Notes under the pieces: generated by a model
What the model was told of the DNA's origin: nothing
Seen by the model: only the letters and a program-made list of their open reading frames with translations
Databases searched by the model: none
Position numbers and translations under genes: made by a program
Shown here: positions 29,772 to 41,929 of the stretch, in pieces
How positions within the stretch are numbered: the first letter of the stretch is position 1
Layout: every line of letters starts with the position of its first letter
Source: Opitutus sp.
Lineage (GTDB): Bacteria > Verrucomicrobiota > Verrucomicrobiia > Opitutales > Opitutaceae
Assembly: GCA_025361365.1 (NCBI GenBank)
Contig: JANYAM010000199.1
Location: 1 to 64,000 of the forward strand
Direction: 5' to 3'
DNA: 64,000 nt

Positions 29772-32285
29772 TTATTCCGCGCGCAGTGCGATCATCGGGT
29801 CAACCCGGGTGGCGCGGCGGGCGGGGACGAGGATGGCGATCAGAGAGACCGCTGCGACCAGCAGGACGACGGCGGCATATGGCAGCGGGTCGAGCGGATC
29901 GGTCTGGAACAGGAAGTTGGTGAGGGGGCCGCTGAAGCCCCAGGCAATGCCCACGGTGGCCAGGATGCCGAGCAACATGCCCAGGCCGAGTTGCCAGGCG
30001 CCCTGCCCGAGGACCATGCGGAGGATGCGCTGCGCGTCGGCACCGAGCGCCATGCGGACACCGAATTCCTGACTGCGCTGGTTGACGGAGAAGGACATCA
30101 CACCGTAGAGGCCGACCGAGGCCAGGACGATGGCGATCACGCCAAAGGTCATGAACATCACCGCGGTGAGCCGAAGCTGCGACAGGAACGAGTCCATCGC
30201 GTCCTTCGGCGTGCCGACAAAGTAGAGCGGCAGGTTCGGGTCGACCTTCTTGACCACATCCTGCACCGCCAGCGCGAGCGCTTCCGGCCGCTGGCCGCCG
30301 TGCGGACGGATGAGGGCGGTGCCGAACTGCTGAGCCTGCGGGGTGGGGGCGACCGGCCCGAACGCGGTGGCAAAGTAGGGCACGTAGAATCCAGTGCCGT
30401 CGGACTTGTTGTTAAATGGTCCGGCCATGCGCACATCGGTGACGACGCCAACCACCTGGCGCCACGGCCCCGGCTGGGTGCCGTTCTGGTTGACCGTACG
30501 GAAGCGACGGCCCAAGGCCTGCCCGCCGAAGTGCTTCTTCGCGAAGGCGGCGTTGACCACCGCAACCGGCATCTTCTGGTCACTGTCCTCGTCGGTGAGG
30601 TAGCGGCCCTCGATAATCTTCTGGCCCAGCACCTCGTTGTAGCCCGCGGTGACGTTCTCGAACTCCGACTGGGTGCGGTCGCTGTCCTGCTTGTAATCCT
30701 TGCCTTCGATTTCAACCGGGCCGTTGCCGGAGAAAACCATGCGGAAGCGGTTGGTGAGCGCGACTGCTTCGAACTGCGGCGAAGCTCGGAGTTCGCGGAT
30801 CAGGCGTTCGTAGAAAAGCTGGCGGCGCGCCGAGTCCGGGTAGTCGCCCTCCATCAGGCCCATGCGGGCACCCAAGACTCCCTTGGTGTCATACCCGTAG
30901 TCGAGGGTCTGCTGCTTTATGATCGAGCGGACCATGACGACGGCGGACACGAGCAGGAGGCAGGTGATGAGGATCTGGAAGACGACGAGGCCCCGCGTGA
31001 TGACGGCCACGGCGCGGCCGGTGTTGCCACGTCCGCCCTCCTTGAGGGCATCGATCGCGCTGGCGCGGGACGACATCCAAGCCGGCACGAAGCCGGAGAC
31101 GACCGCCGAGAACATCGCCGCGACCACGACGACGGAGAGGACCATCACGTCGATATCGAAGGTCATCCAAGAAGGAATTCGCGTGTTCTGATCGCCGGTA
31201 TGGACGTAGGCGTTGAGATAATCCGTGGTCCAGAAGGCGATGCCGATGCCCAGCGCCGCGCCGATGGCCGCGATCAGGAGGCTCTCGGTCAGCATCTGCC
31301 GGATCAGGCGGATGCGCGTGGCGCCGAGCGAGGAGCGGATGGCGAGTTCCTTCGCGCGCAGCGAGGCGCGGGCGAACTGCATGTTCATGACATTGATGCA
31401 GGCGATGAGCAGGACGCCGCCGCAGAGGCCAAGCATGGTATAGAGCAGGCCGTTGAGGTTGCCGCCGGTGAATGCCGCGATGAGCGGGCGGACGTAGCCC
31501 TTGGTGAACTGCTTGTTCGTATCCGGGTAGGCCTCGGCGAAGCCCTTGGCGATGGCGGAAAGGTCGGTCTCGGCCTGCTGGGAACTGACGTCGGGCTTGA
31601 GGCGCGCGATGACGGAAATGAAATTGATGCCGCGATCGTTGCGCGGCTTGACCGGAAACTCGGCGTTGACGGGAATCCATAGTTCCTCGTTGGACGGGAA
31701 TTGGAACTTCGGCGGCATGACACCGATGATAGTCCCCGCGCGGCCATTGACGCGCACCGCCTTGCCGATGACCCCGGGGTCGCTGCCAAACTTGCCGCGC
31801 CAGAGCGCGTCGCTGAGGATGACGGCCTTGTCGACGCCCGCGCGGTCCTCCTCTGCGAGGAAATCACGGCCGAGCACCGGCGCGACGCCGAGGGCGCGGA
31901 AGAAATCCCATGTGACATACCCGCCCTGCAAGCGGTCGGGCTGGCCGTTCCAGGTGAGGTTGACCGTCGAGCCGTTGAGGTAACCGACAAATTCCGAGAA
32001 GGACTTCTGCTGGGCGCGGACATCGGCGAAGTCCGCCGTCGTCAGGCGGGAGTTGAAGTTGGTTGGCTGAAAATTAGCCGGATCGGCCAACTGGACGTCG
32101 ACGAGCCGGTCGGCGTCGCGGAACTTGAACCCGCGCAAGAGCACGCCATTCACGACGGCATACTGGGTGGTGACGGCGCCGATGCCGACGGCCAGCACGA
32201 AGACGGCGAGCGCGCAGAATGATTTTTCCTTGATGAGCACGCGGAAGCCGACGCGCAGGTCCTGGAGGAAGGTTTCGAAGATCAT
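29772..32285 (-). CDS. ADOP-type ABC permease, copy 6
   Basis: 837 aa; MIFETFLQDLRVGFRVLIKEKSFCALAVFVLAVGIGAVTTQYAVVNGVLL ... [18 protein letters not shown]. Confidence 0.92.
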   Translation of the reverse strand: MIFETFLQDLRVGFRVLIKEKSFCALAVFVLAVGIGAVTTQYAVVNGVLLRGFKFRDADRLVDVQLADPANFQPTNFNSRLTTADFADVRAQQKSFSEFVGYLNGSTVNLTWNGQPDRLQGGYVTWDFFRALGVAPVLGRDFLAEEDRAGVDKAVILSDALWRGKFGSDPGVIGKAVRVNGRAGTIIGVMPPKFQFPSNEELWIPVNAEFPVKPRNDRGINFISVIARLKPDVSSQQAETDLSAIAKGFAEAYPDTNKQFTKGYVRPLIAAFTGGNLNGLLYTMLGLCGGVLLIACINVMNMQFARASLRAKELAIRSSLGATRIRLIRQMLTESLLIAAIGAALGIGIAFWTTDYLNAYVHTGDQNTRIPSWMTFDIDVMVLSVVVVAAMFSAVVSGFVPAWMSSRASAIDALKEGGRGNTGRAVAVITRGLVVFQILITCLLLVSAVVMVRSIIKQQTLDYGYDTKGVLGARMGLMEGDYPDSARRQLFYERLIRELRASPQFEAVALTNRFRMVFSGNGPVEIEGKDYKQDSDRTQSEFENVTAGYNEVLGQKIIEGRYLTDEDSDQKMPVAVVNAAFAKKHFGGQALGRRFRTVNQNGTQPGPWRQVVGVVTDVRMAGPFNNKSDGTGFYVPYFATAFGPVAPTPQAQQFGTALIRPHGGQRPEALALAVQDVVKKVDPNLPLYFVGTPKDAMDSFLSQLRLTAVMFMTFGVIAIVLASVGLYGVMSFSVNQRSQEFGVRMALGADAQRILRMVLGQGAWQLGLGMLLGILATVGIAWGFSGPLTNFLFQTDPLDPLPYAAVVLLVAAVSLIAILVPARRATRVDPMIALRAE

Positions 32286-32296
32286 AGTCGGTAGGG

Positions 32297-33292
32297 TTAA
32301 TTGAGTTCGGCGCGGAGAATGATGACGTCCCGGGCGGGTGGGTGGGCGGCGGGGTTGCCGTAGAGTTCCCAGCCGGAGTTGCCGATGAAATCGAAGTGGC
32401 CATGGACGACCTGCCCGAGGCTCAGGTCGGTCATCGCCGGGTGGCCCTCGCGCAGCGTGGTGATACCGGTAAGCTTTCCAGTGGAATCAACGGCAAGGCG
32501 GAGGATGCGTTGGGACTTGGTGCCGTTCTGCACCGCGACAAAGCCGCCGGGTGCGGCATACAGTCCGTCCAGTCCGCGGAGATTGGCGCCCGCGGGGGCC
32601 GGCAGCAGGACGCATTCACGCGTGGCCCGGTCAATGCGCCACAAGCCGTTGGCATAATCCGTGACGTAAACGAAATGCTCGTCCGGCCCGCCGGCGATGC
32701 CTTGCAGGGACCTGAAATCGGTCCGCTCCAGCCACTTTTCCAACCCGGTGCCGTTGGCGGCGAGTCGCCAGATCACCGGCGAGAGCGAGTCCGTGGCCAG
32801 CACATCGCCATCTGCCATGATCAGGAAATCTCCCAGCACGTGCGGTCGGCCATCGGCCGGCAACGGATAGGTCGCGCGCAGCTTGCGGGTGCCCAGATCG
32901 TAGGCGGCAAGAAATCCCCGGCCCCGGTCCGCCTGTGTGAAGCCGATCATCTCCGGCACGGCAGAGGTGCTGGCCCAGAGGGTTCTGCCATCCGCCGAGA
33001 ATTTCAGGGCGAATACTCCCGGCAGGGAGTCGGAGTCCGCGGAAAATTTTTTCACGACGGCATATCCTCCGCTGACGTCGCGATACCAGATGCAGCGATT
33101 GCGGACATCGCTGAAGAAGGCCTCATGCGTAGTGGGATGGAGCGCGAGGCCCTCTATGATCCCATCCATGCCGGTGATGGCCCAGGCGGTCTCGTCGCGG
33201 GTGGTGTTGGTGACCGGCGGAGCAGCCTTGAGCGCCACGCAAAAAAAACAGAAAACGGCGACCGCGAGAGTGAGCAATCCGCCTGTGGCCAT
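32297..33292 (-). CDS. Secreted beta-propeller (SMP-30/gluconolactonase-like) protein
   Basis: Signal peptide MATGGLLTLAVAVFCFFCVALKAAPP; IIEGLALHPTTHEAFFSDVRN..., LQGIAGGPDEHFVYVTDYANGLWRID blades. Start moved from 33391 because the predicted promoter overlaps that ATG. Confidence 0.65.
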   Translation of the reverse strand: MATGGLLTLAVAVFCFFCVALKAAPPVTNTTRDETAWAITGMDGIIEGLALHPTTHEAFFSDVRNRCIWYRDVSGGYAVVKKFSADSDSLPGVFALKFSADGRTLWASTSAVPEMIGFTQADRGRGFLAAYDLGTRKLRATYPLPADGRPHVLGDFLIMADGDVLATDSLSPVIWRLAANGTGLEKWLERTDFRSLQGIAGGPDEHFVYVTDYANGLWRIDRATRECVLLPAPAGANLRGLDGLYAAPGGFVAVQNGTKSQRILRLAVDSTGKLTGITTLREGHPAMTDLSLGQVVHGHFDFIGNSGWELYGNPAAHPPARDVIILRAELN

Positions 33293-33381
33293 GCGGACTT
33301 GGGGCGTGCCGTTTTCAGGGTGAGGCGAAGAGGAAATCAGCCAGTTGTATTCGGTGCCGAACATGTGGGGAGTGCGCTCGC

Positions 33382-33399
33382 TTGCATGCATGATGCCAA
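33382..33399 (-). promoter_or_regulatory. Predicted sigma-54 promoter of the propeller-ADOP6-ADOP5-TPR unit
   Basis: Minus strand TTGGCATCATGCATGCAA; GG-N10-GC. Predicted TSS ~33372. Confidence 0.65.
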
Positions 33400-33482
33400 G
33401 ACCGTCGACTCTTGTTAGCTTTTGGAATAGAATGGTTAGGCGATATCTGCGCTGAGCCTCAGCGACGAAAACTTCTGAAAAT

Positions 33483-33509
33483 GAAATTCGGTCGTCCCGA
33501 ATGTGGGAT
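33483..33509. promoter_or_regulatory. Predicted enhancer (UAS) site
   Basis: GAAA-N8-TCCC-gaatgt-GGGA; core GTCCCGAATGTGGGAT 33494-33509, about 105 bp upstream of the -24 GG. Confidence 0.65.
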
Positions 33510-33556
33510 GAAACAAGAGGCTTGGTTCACGCCCCGAACGACGCAGGCCCGGACGC

Positions 33557-34342
33557 TTACTTTTCCTTGATCGAGATGCCGCCGTTGACGGTCTCGAGCG
33601 AGATGTCGGGACCGCCGCTGCCAATCTGGCCCGTGAGCGAATGGCGGTGAATCTTGCCGAGGGTCACGGCCTGATCGATGCTGACGCCGCCGTTAACCGA
33701 GTCGGCGTCGATGCGGGCGCCGGCGCCTTTGGGCAGAACGACGCTGGCACGGCCATTGACGGAATCCAGTTTCACCTTCTGGACACCGTCGAGCGAAGCG
33801 AACTCGGCACTGAGACTGCCATTGACGGATTCGAGTCGCGCGTCGGCGGCGAGCCCGGTGGCGGTGATGCGGCCGTTGACCGTCTCGAGTTCGACGGAGC
33901 CGCGCACGCCGGCCACGGTAATGTCGGAGTTGACGGAGTCGATCTTGTCAAGCCGGGCGCCAGCCGGCACCATGAGGCGATAGCGGACGGAGCCGGTGCT
34001 GCTACCGTGCCCAAAGGAGAGAAATCCCAAGTGCGCCTTCGGAAACTGGGTTTTGATGGTCAGCTTTGAGGTGGACCGGCCGTTCACATTCCAATTGGAG
34101 CTGCTGATCAACAGCTTTATCTGCTGCAACTCCTCATCGTTCTTCGCCTGCTTCTCGGCTTCGAGCGCGACTTCGGACCTGTCCCATGCCTTGATGGTGA
34201 TGTCACCGTTAACGTTCTCGAGATGAATGATGCCTTCCGGTGCGAGGGGATAGGTCTGCTTGAAAGTTTCGGTGACGGTTCCGCGGGTGGTCGGAGCGAG
34301 GGCGATGAGCGTGGCGGAGAACAGGAGGGCGCTGGCTTTCAT
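33557..34342 (-). CDS. DUF4097-like secreted beta-helix protein
   Basis: Signal peptide; repeated xxVNGxI motifs (HLENVNGDITI, LETVNGRITATG, LESVNGSLSAEF, LDSVNGRASV, DSVNGGVSI, LETVNGGISI). Confidence 0.85.
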   Translation of the reverse strand: MKASALLFSATLIALAPTTRGTVTETFKQTYPLAPEGIIHLENVNGDITIKAWDRSEVALEAEKQAKNDEELQQIKLLISSSNWNVNGRSTSKLTIKTQFPKAHLGFLSFGHGSSTGSVRYRLMVPAGARLDKIDSVNSDITVAGVRGSVELETVNGRITATGLAADARLESVNGSLSAEFASLDGVQKVKLDSVNGRASVVLPKGAGARIDADSVNGGVSIDQAVTLGKIHRHSLTGQIGSGGPDISLETVNGGISIKEK

Positions 34343-34373
34343 TGGGAGGTTAAACTGGGTTCAGCGAAAAAGG

Positions 34374-36974
<2,601 letters not shown>

Positions 36975-37040
36975 AGGGGAAGACAGCGGTGCTTCCCCGG
37001 AGAACACAGTTCCCGGTCAGCAGTTGCACCAAAATCAGGT

Positions 37041-39476
37041 CTATTCCGCACGCAGCGCCTCGAGTGGATTCACCCGGACGGCCTTGCGGACGGGCAGCAG
37101 GCAGGCCGCCAGGGCGGCGAGGGCGAGCACCACCGGGGCGACGGCCAGGGTGGTCGGATCCGTGGCGGCGACGCCGTAGAGCAGCTTGCCCACAATCGAA
37201 CTGAGCGCGAGGTAGCCCGCCAGACCCGCGCCGATGCCGATGAGCACCAGCCGCGCGCCCTGCCGGAGCACGAGGGCGGCGATGTCGCCAGGGCTGGCAC
37301 CGAGCGCAATGCGCACGCCGAACTCCGGGGTGCGTTGAGCGACGGAGAAGGCGAGCACGCCATACACGCCGAGCACGGCGAGCAGCAGGGCGACCCCACT
37401 GAAGAGCGAGAGCAATACCATGGGCGCCTTCCGCGACTGCGCGACCTCGTCCATGCGCTGCTGCATGGTCTTGATGTCGAAGACCGGCTGTTCCGGATCG
37501 GCCGAGTGCACGGCCTCTCGCACGGCGGCGGTCAACGCGGTCGGGTCGCCGGCGGTTTTGACGACAAGGATAAGATTGGTGCGCGTCGTTTGGGCGAAGG
37601 GATAATAGAGTGTCTCCTTCTTCACGTCCTCGTCGAGGCCCTGCACTTTGACTGGTGCGACTACGCCAACGATGATCCACATCGTGGGATTGTCGTCGGG
37701 TCCGCCGCGGCTGATTCGCTTGCCCAGCGGGTCTTGGCCGGGCCAGTAGCGGTCGGCGAGCACGCGGTCGATTACGACGACCTTTTGCGTGCCGTCGGTG
37801 TCGGCCTCGGTGAACAGCCGGCCGCGCAGCAGGGTCATGCCCATGGTCTTGAAATAACCCGGATCCACCGCGCGCTGCTGGCCATGGGGCGAGGGCGAAC
37901 CCGCCAGCCGCACGATATCGGGCAGCTTATAGGAGCCGGAGCTGTTGTTGCCAGTGAAGGGTAGCACATCAGTGAGGCCGGCGGCCGCCACGCCGGGCAG
38001 GGCCCGCAGTCGGGCGAGAGTGGCATCGGCAAAGGCAATGCGCTTGGCGGACTGGTCGTATTTGGCGTCGGGCAGGCTGAGCCGCGCGGTGATGACGCCA
38101 CCGGGCGTGAAGCCCGGGTTCTCCTGCTGCAGCTTCTCGAAACTGCGCACAAGCAGGCCGGCGGTGGACAGGAGCATGACGGCGAGGGCGATTTCGCCGA
38201 TGACCAGCGCGGCGCGGAGTGCCGTGGTGCGCTTGCCGGCGGAGCCGCGGGTGCCGGCTTCCTTGAGCGCGGCGGCGGCATCGCCGCGCGAGGCCGACCA
38301 CGCGGGCAGCGCGCCGAACGCGAGCCCGGTGAGCAGGGCGCAAAGTAGCGTGAAGGCGAACACGCTGAAATCAAGTTGCACGCCGTAGGCCCGCGGCAAG
38401 GTGGACAGGCCAAGGGCGCCGAACGCGTCCACGCCCCACCAGGCGACCAGCAATCCGAGGCCGCCGCCGGCGAGGAACAGCACGAGGCTCTCGGTCAGCA
38501 GCAGCCGCATAAGGCGGGCGCGGCCGGCGCCGAGCGCGGCGCGGATGGCGAGTTCGCGCTCCCGGGCCACGGCGCGGGCGAGGAGCAGGCTGGCGACATT
38601 GGCGCAACCGATGAGCAGCGCGGCCGCGACGCCAGCCTGCACGAGCCAGAGCATGCCGCGGATGTTGCCCACGTTCTGCTCGAGGAAACCGATGGTGCGG
38701 CCGCCGAAGCCACTGGTCTTGTAGAACTCGCGGGAATCAGTGAGCCGATCGGCATTGCGCGCCTGGATGAGGTCGAGGTCGCGCTGGACGGAGTCGGCCG
38801 TGGCGCCGGGTTTGAGCCGGGCAATGGACGATGAGTATTCGTTGCCGCGCTCGTCGTCGGTCTTTTCCTTCGGGAGGAAAGTGAAAGGCACCCAGATCTG
38901 GGTGCGCGGACTTGGGAAGTAGAATCCCTCAGGCATGACGCCGACGACCGTGTAACTTTCGGCGTTGAGCCGGATCGCGGTTCCGATGATGGCGGGATTG
39001 GCTCCGAAGCGGTTTTTCCACAACGTATGACTGAGCACAATCACGTGGTCGCTGCCGGGCTGGGCGTCAGCGTCGGTGAACACGCGGCCCCGGGCGGCGG
39101 CGGTCTGAAGCGTCGTGAAGAGCGAGGGCGTGGTCCGCAAGCCGATGATGCGCTCGGGCTCGCCGTCGGCCGAAAGGTTGTAGCTCATGTTCGTGAACAT
39201 GGCGGTGTCGGCGAAGCCGCTGACCCCGGCGCGGCGGTCGAGGTAATCGGGAATTGATACCCCCGCGTTCGGCAGGCCCATCAACGGGTAGGTGTTGTAG
39301 ACGTAGACCAGTTTCTCCGACTCCGGCCACGGGTAGGGCTTGAGCAGGATGGCGTGGACCACCGAGAAGATGGCGCTGTTGGCGCCGATGCACAGCGCCA
39401 GCGTGGCGATGGCGATGATGGCGAAGCCGGGGGTCTTGAGCAGCGAGCGCAGGGCGTATTTCAGATCGGTGAACAT
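37041..39476 (-). CDS. ADOP-type ABC permease, copy 8
   Basis: 811 aa; MFTDLKYALRSLLKTPGFAIIAIATLALCIGANSAIFSVVHAI ... LPVRKAVRVNPLEALRAE. Confidence 0.94.
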   Translation of the reverse strand: MFTDLKYALRSLLKTPGFAIIAIATLALCIGANSAIFSVVHAILLKPYPWPESEKLVYVYNTYPLMGLPNAGVSIPDYLDRRAGVSGFADTAMFTNMSYNLSADGEPERIIGLRTTPSLFTTLQTAAARGRVFTDADAQPGSDHVIVLSHTLWKNRFGANPAIIGTAIRLNAESYTVVGVMPEGFYFPSPRTQIWVPFTFLPKEKTDDERGNEYSSSIARLKPGATADSVQRDLDLIQARNADRLTDSREFYKTSGFGGRTIGFLEQNVGNIRGMLWLVQAGVAAALLIGCANVASLLLARAVARERELAIRAALGAGRARLMRLLLTESLVLFLAGGGLGLLVAWWGVDAFGALGLSTLPRAYGVQLDFSVFAFTLLCALLTGLAFGALPAWSASRGDAAAALKEAGTRGSAGKRTTALRAALVIGEIALAVMLLSTAGLLVRSFEKLQQENPGFTPGGVITARLSLPDAKYDQSAKRIAFADATLARLRALPGVAAAGLTDVLPFTGNNSSGSYKLPDIVRLAGSPSPHGQQRAVDPGYFKTMGMTLLRGRLFTEADTDGTQKVVVIDRVLADRYWPGQDPLGKRISRGGPDDNPTMWIIVGVVAPVKVQGLDEDVKKETLYYPFAQTTRTNLILVVKTAGDPTALTAAVREAVHSADPEQPVFDIKTMQQRMDEVAQSRKAPMVLLSLFSGVALLLAVLGVYGVLAFSVAQRTPEFGVRIALGASPGDIAALVLRQGARLVLIGIGAGLAGYLALSSIVGKLLYGVAATDPTTLAVAPVVLALAALAACLLPVRKAVRVNPLEALRAE

Positions 39477-39490
39477 GAGAGAGAGCGGAT

Positions 39491-41920
39491 TTACTCGCTG
39501 CGCAGGGCCTCCATGGGGTCAGCCTTGGTGGCCCGCCGCGCGGGAAGCCACAGTGCGACCAGGCCGACCAGGGCGATCGTCACGGTGACGATCAGGTAGA
39601 TCGCCGGTGTGTTGGCCACACTGCCGCCGAAGATTTGCGCCATCGGCAGGGTCAGGAGAAAACCGCCGCCCAGGCCTAGACCCAGGCCGATTCCGATATG
39701 TCGGCCGCCTTGCCTCAGGACCAGGTTGAGCAACTGGCTGACGGTGGAGCCCAGGGCCATGCGGATGCCAAATTCGCGGGTGCGCTGGCTCACCGCCTGG
39801 GAGGTGACGCCGTAGACGCCGAGCGCGCCGAGGAAAAGGGAGATGGTTGCGAAAACCAGCGCCATCATGCCAACCATGCTGAATCCGCGCATCGCCTGCG
39901 CCGTCTGGCTCGTGAGGGTGCCGATGGAATGGATCGGCTGGTTCGGATCGATGCCGGCGATGGCTTGCCGCACCGGGGTCACCAGGCTGAGCGGGTCGCC
40001 CTTGGTGCGGATGAATAAATCCAGCCAGCCCCAGCCCATCTGGTCCTGCGCGAGATAAAAGCCTGCTTCGTTCTGATTGGGCGCGGCGAAAATGCCCTGC
40101 ATTTGCAGGTCGGGGACGACACCGACCACCGTCACCCAGCCGTCTTTCGTCTGGCTGGTGCGGAACCGGCGACCGAGGGGATCCTGCCCGGGCCAGAATT
40201 TCCCGGCCAAGGATTCGTTGACCACGGCAGAGAGGGCGGGCTGCGCCACCTGCTCGCGCGTGTCGAACAAACGGCCGGCGACCGGCGCGGCTGAGATCAG
40301 ACGGAAATAATCATTCGAGACGACTTCCAGCCAGACTGTTGGCCGGTCGTTGTCATGGGCGTAGACCACGCCTTCTGGCGCCATCTGGGTTGGCACGCCC
40401 GGGCCGATGAAGTTGCGGCTGGTGACGGCGACCGCGTCGACGCCCGGCTCCGCATGGAGGCGGTCCAGCAGCCGGCGATAAAATTGCGCGCGAGCCTCCG
40501 GGGTGGGCTGGGTGCCCTCCTGCAGTTCGATCCGGCCGGTGAGCAGCTTGTCCGGATCATAGCGGAGGTTGGCCTGACGGCTCAGGAAAACGGTGAAGCT
40601 CATCACGCCCGCCGCCACGAGGAGCATGGTGGAGAAGGCAATCTGGGCGATGATGAGCCAGCGGGCCAACCGGCCGAGGCCGAGGCTGGCGGCGGCGCGG
40701 GAGTCATCCTTCAACGCCATGATGGGGTCGACCCGCGAGGCCTGCCACGCGGGCATGATGCCGGCGAGCACCCCGGCGGCCAAGGTGGAGACGACGGCGA
40801 CGGCCAGCACGCGCTGATCGAGCCGGAAATCCATCCAATCCGGCACGGTCTGCTGGTTGACCAGATAATCCTGCAGGAAGTCTACGCCATACTGCGCCAC
40901 CAGCAGGCCGCCGACGCAGCCCACGACAGCGAGGAGCAGCGATTCCAGAAGCAGCTGTCGGATCAGGCGGCCGCGACTGGCCCCGACGGCCGTGCGGACG
41001 GCCAGTTCGCGCGTGCGGCGCGAGGCGCGTCCCAAGAGCATGTTGGCGACATTCACGCAGGCCAAGATCAAGATAAATACGGTCATCGCCAGCATCAGGA
41101 GAAGAAGGGGCTGGGTGCCGCCACCAGAATAGGCTTGGGCGACAGGCAGGAGATTCATGCGGCTGTAGCCCTGGTTGGTCTCCGGCCATAGCTTGACGAA
41201 GCTGGCAGCCAGCAGGTCGAACTCAGCCCGCGCTTGCTCGACGGTAACTCCGGGCTTGAGGCGGGTGAAGAGTTCGACGCGGTCAACGAGCCGGTCGCGT
41301 GGATCGCCGGCCACGGCGCGGAGATTGATCCAGAGTTTTTCATAGCCCCGGAAGCTGAATTTCGGCGGCATGATGCCGATGATTGTTCCCGGCTCACCGT
41401 TGATGTTAACGGTGCTGCCAAGGACGGCGGGAGAGCCGGCGAATGCTTCCAGCCAGAGCGAATGCGACAGGACGATGAAGAGCGGCTGGCCCGGACGGTC
41501 TTCCGCCTCGGTGAACCAGCGACCGAGTATCGGTTGCGCCCCAATCACCTTGAGTAGGTTGGCGCTCGCCAGAGAACCAGTGTGCCGGGAAGGGACGCGA
41601 TGCGGGCCGCTCAGGTTAAGTCCCAGCCACTGGGTGGCGGCAACGTCGCCCGCGACTGTCTGTCGCTGCCGCAGTTGTAGATAATCCCGATGCGGCAGGA
41701 CTTCCCAGGCATTGGGGCTGCTCTGATGCGGGTCCTGCCTGGCCAGATGATACAGGTGCTGGGCTTCCGGCAGCGGCATACCGCGCAGGAGGATGCCATC
41801 AATCAGGCTGAACTGCGTGGCAACGAGTCCGATGCCCAAGGCCAGGGAGAAGGCCGCGGTCAGGCTGAACCCCGGGGCTTTCAGCAACAAGCGGAGCGCG
41901 TATTTCAGGTCGGTGATCAT
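39491..41920 (-). CDS. ADOP-type ABC permease, copy 9
   Basis: 809 aa; MITDLKYALRLLLKAPGFSLTAAFSLALGIGLVATQFSLIDGILLR ... LPARRATKADPMEALRSE. Confidence 0.93.
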   Translation of the reverse strand: MITDLKYALRLLLKAPGFSLTAAFSLALGIGLVATQFSLIDGILLRGMPLPEAQHLYHLARQDPHQSSPNAWEVLPHRDYLQLRQRQTVAGDVAATQWLGLNLSGPHRVPSRHTGSLASANLLKVIGAQPILGRWFTEAEDRPGQPLFIVLSHSLWLEAFAGSPAVLGSTVNINGEPGTIIGIMPPKFSFRGYEKLWINLRAVAGDPRDRLVDRVELFTRLKPGVTVEQARAEFDLLAASFVKLWPETNQGYSRMNLLPVAQAYSGGGTQPLLLLMLAMTVFILILACVNVANMLLGRASRRTRELAVRTAVGASRGRLIRQLLLESLLLAVVGCVGGLLVAQYGVDFLQDYLVNQQTVPDWMDFRLDQRVLAVAVVSTLAAGVLAGIMPAWQASRVDPIMALKDDSRAAASLGLGRLARWLIIAQIAFSTMLLVAAGVMSFTVFLSRQANLRYDPDKLLTGRIELQEGTQPTPEARAQFYRRLLDRLHAEPGVDAVAVTSRNFIGPGVPTQMAPEGVVYAHDNDRPTVWLEVVSNDYFRLISAAPVAGRLFDTREQVAQPALSAVVNESLAGKFWPGQDPLGRRFRTSQTKDGWVTVVGVVPDLQMQGIFAAPNQNEAGFYLAQDQMGWGWLDLFIRTKGDPLSLVTPVRQAIAGIDPNQPIHSIGTLTSQTAQAMRGFSMVGMMALVFATISLFLGALGVYGVTSQAVSQRTREFGIRMALGSTVSQLLNLVLRQGGRHIGIGLGLGLGGGFLLTLPMAQIFGGSVANTPAIYLIVTVTIALVGLVALWLPARRATKADPMEALRSE

Positions 41921-41929
41921 GGGAATGAT

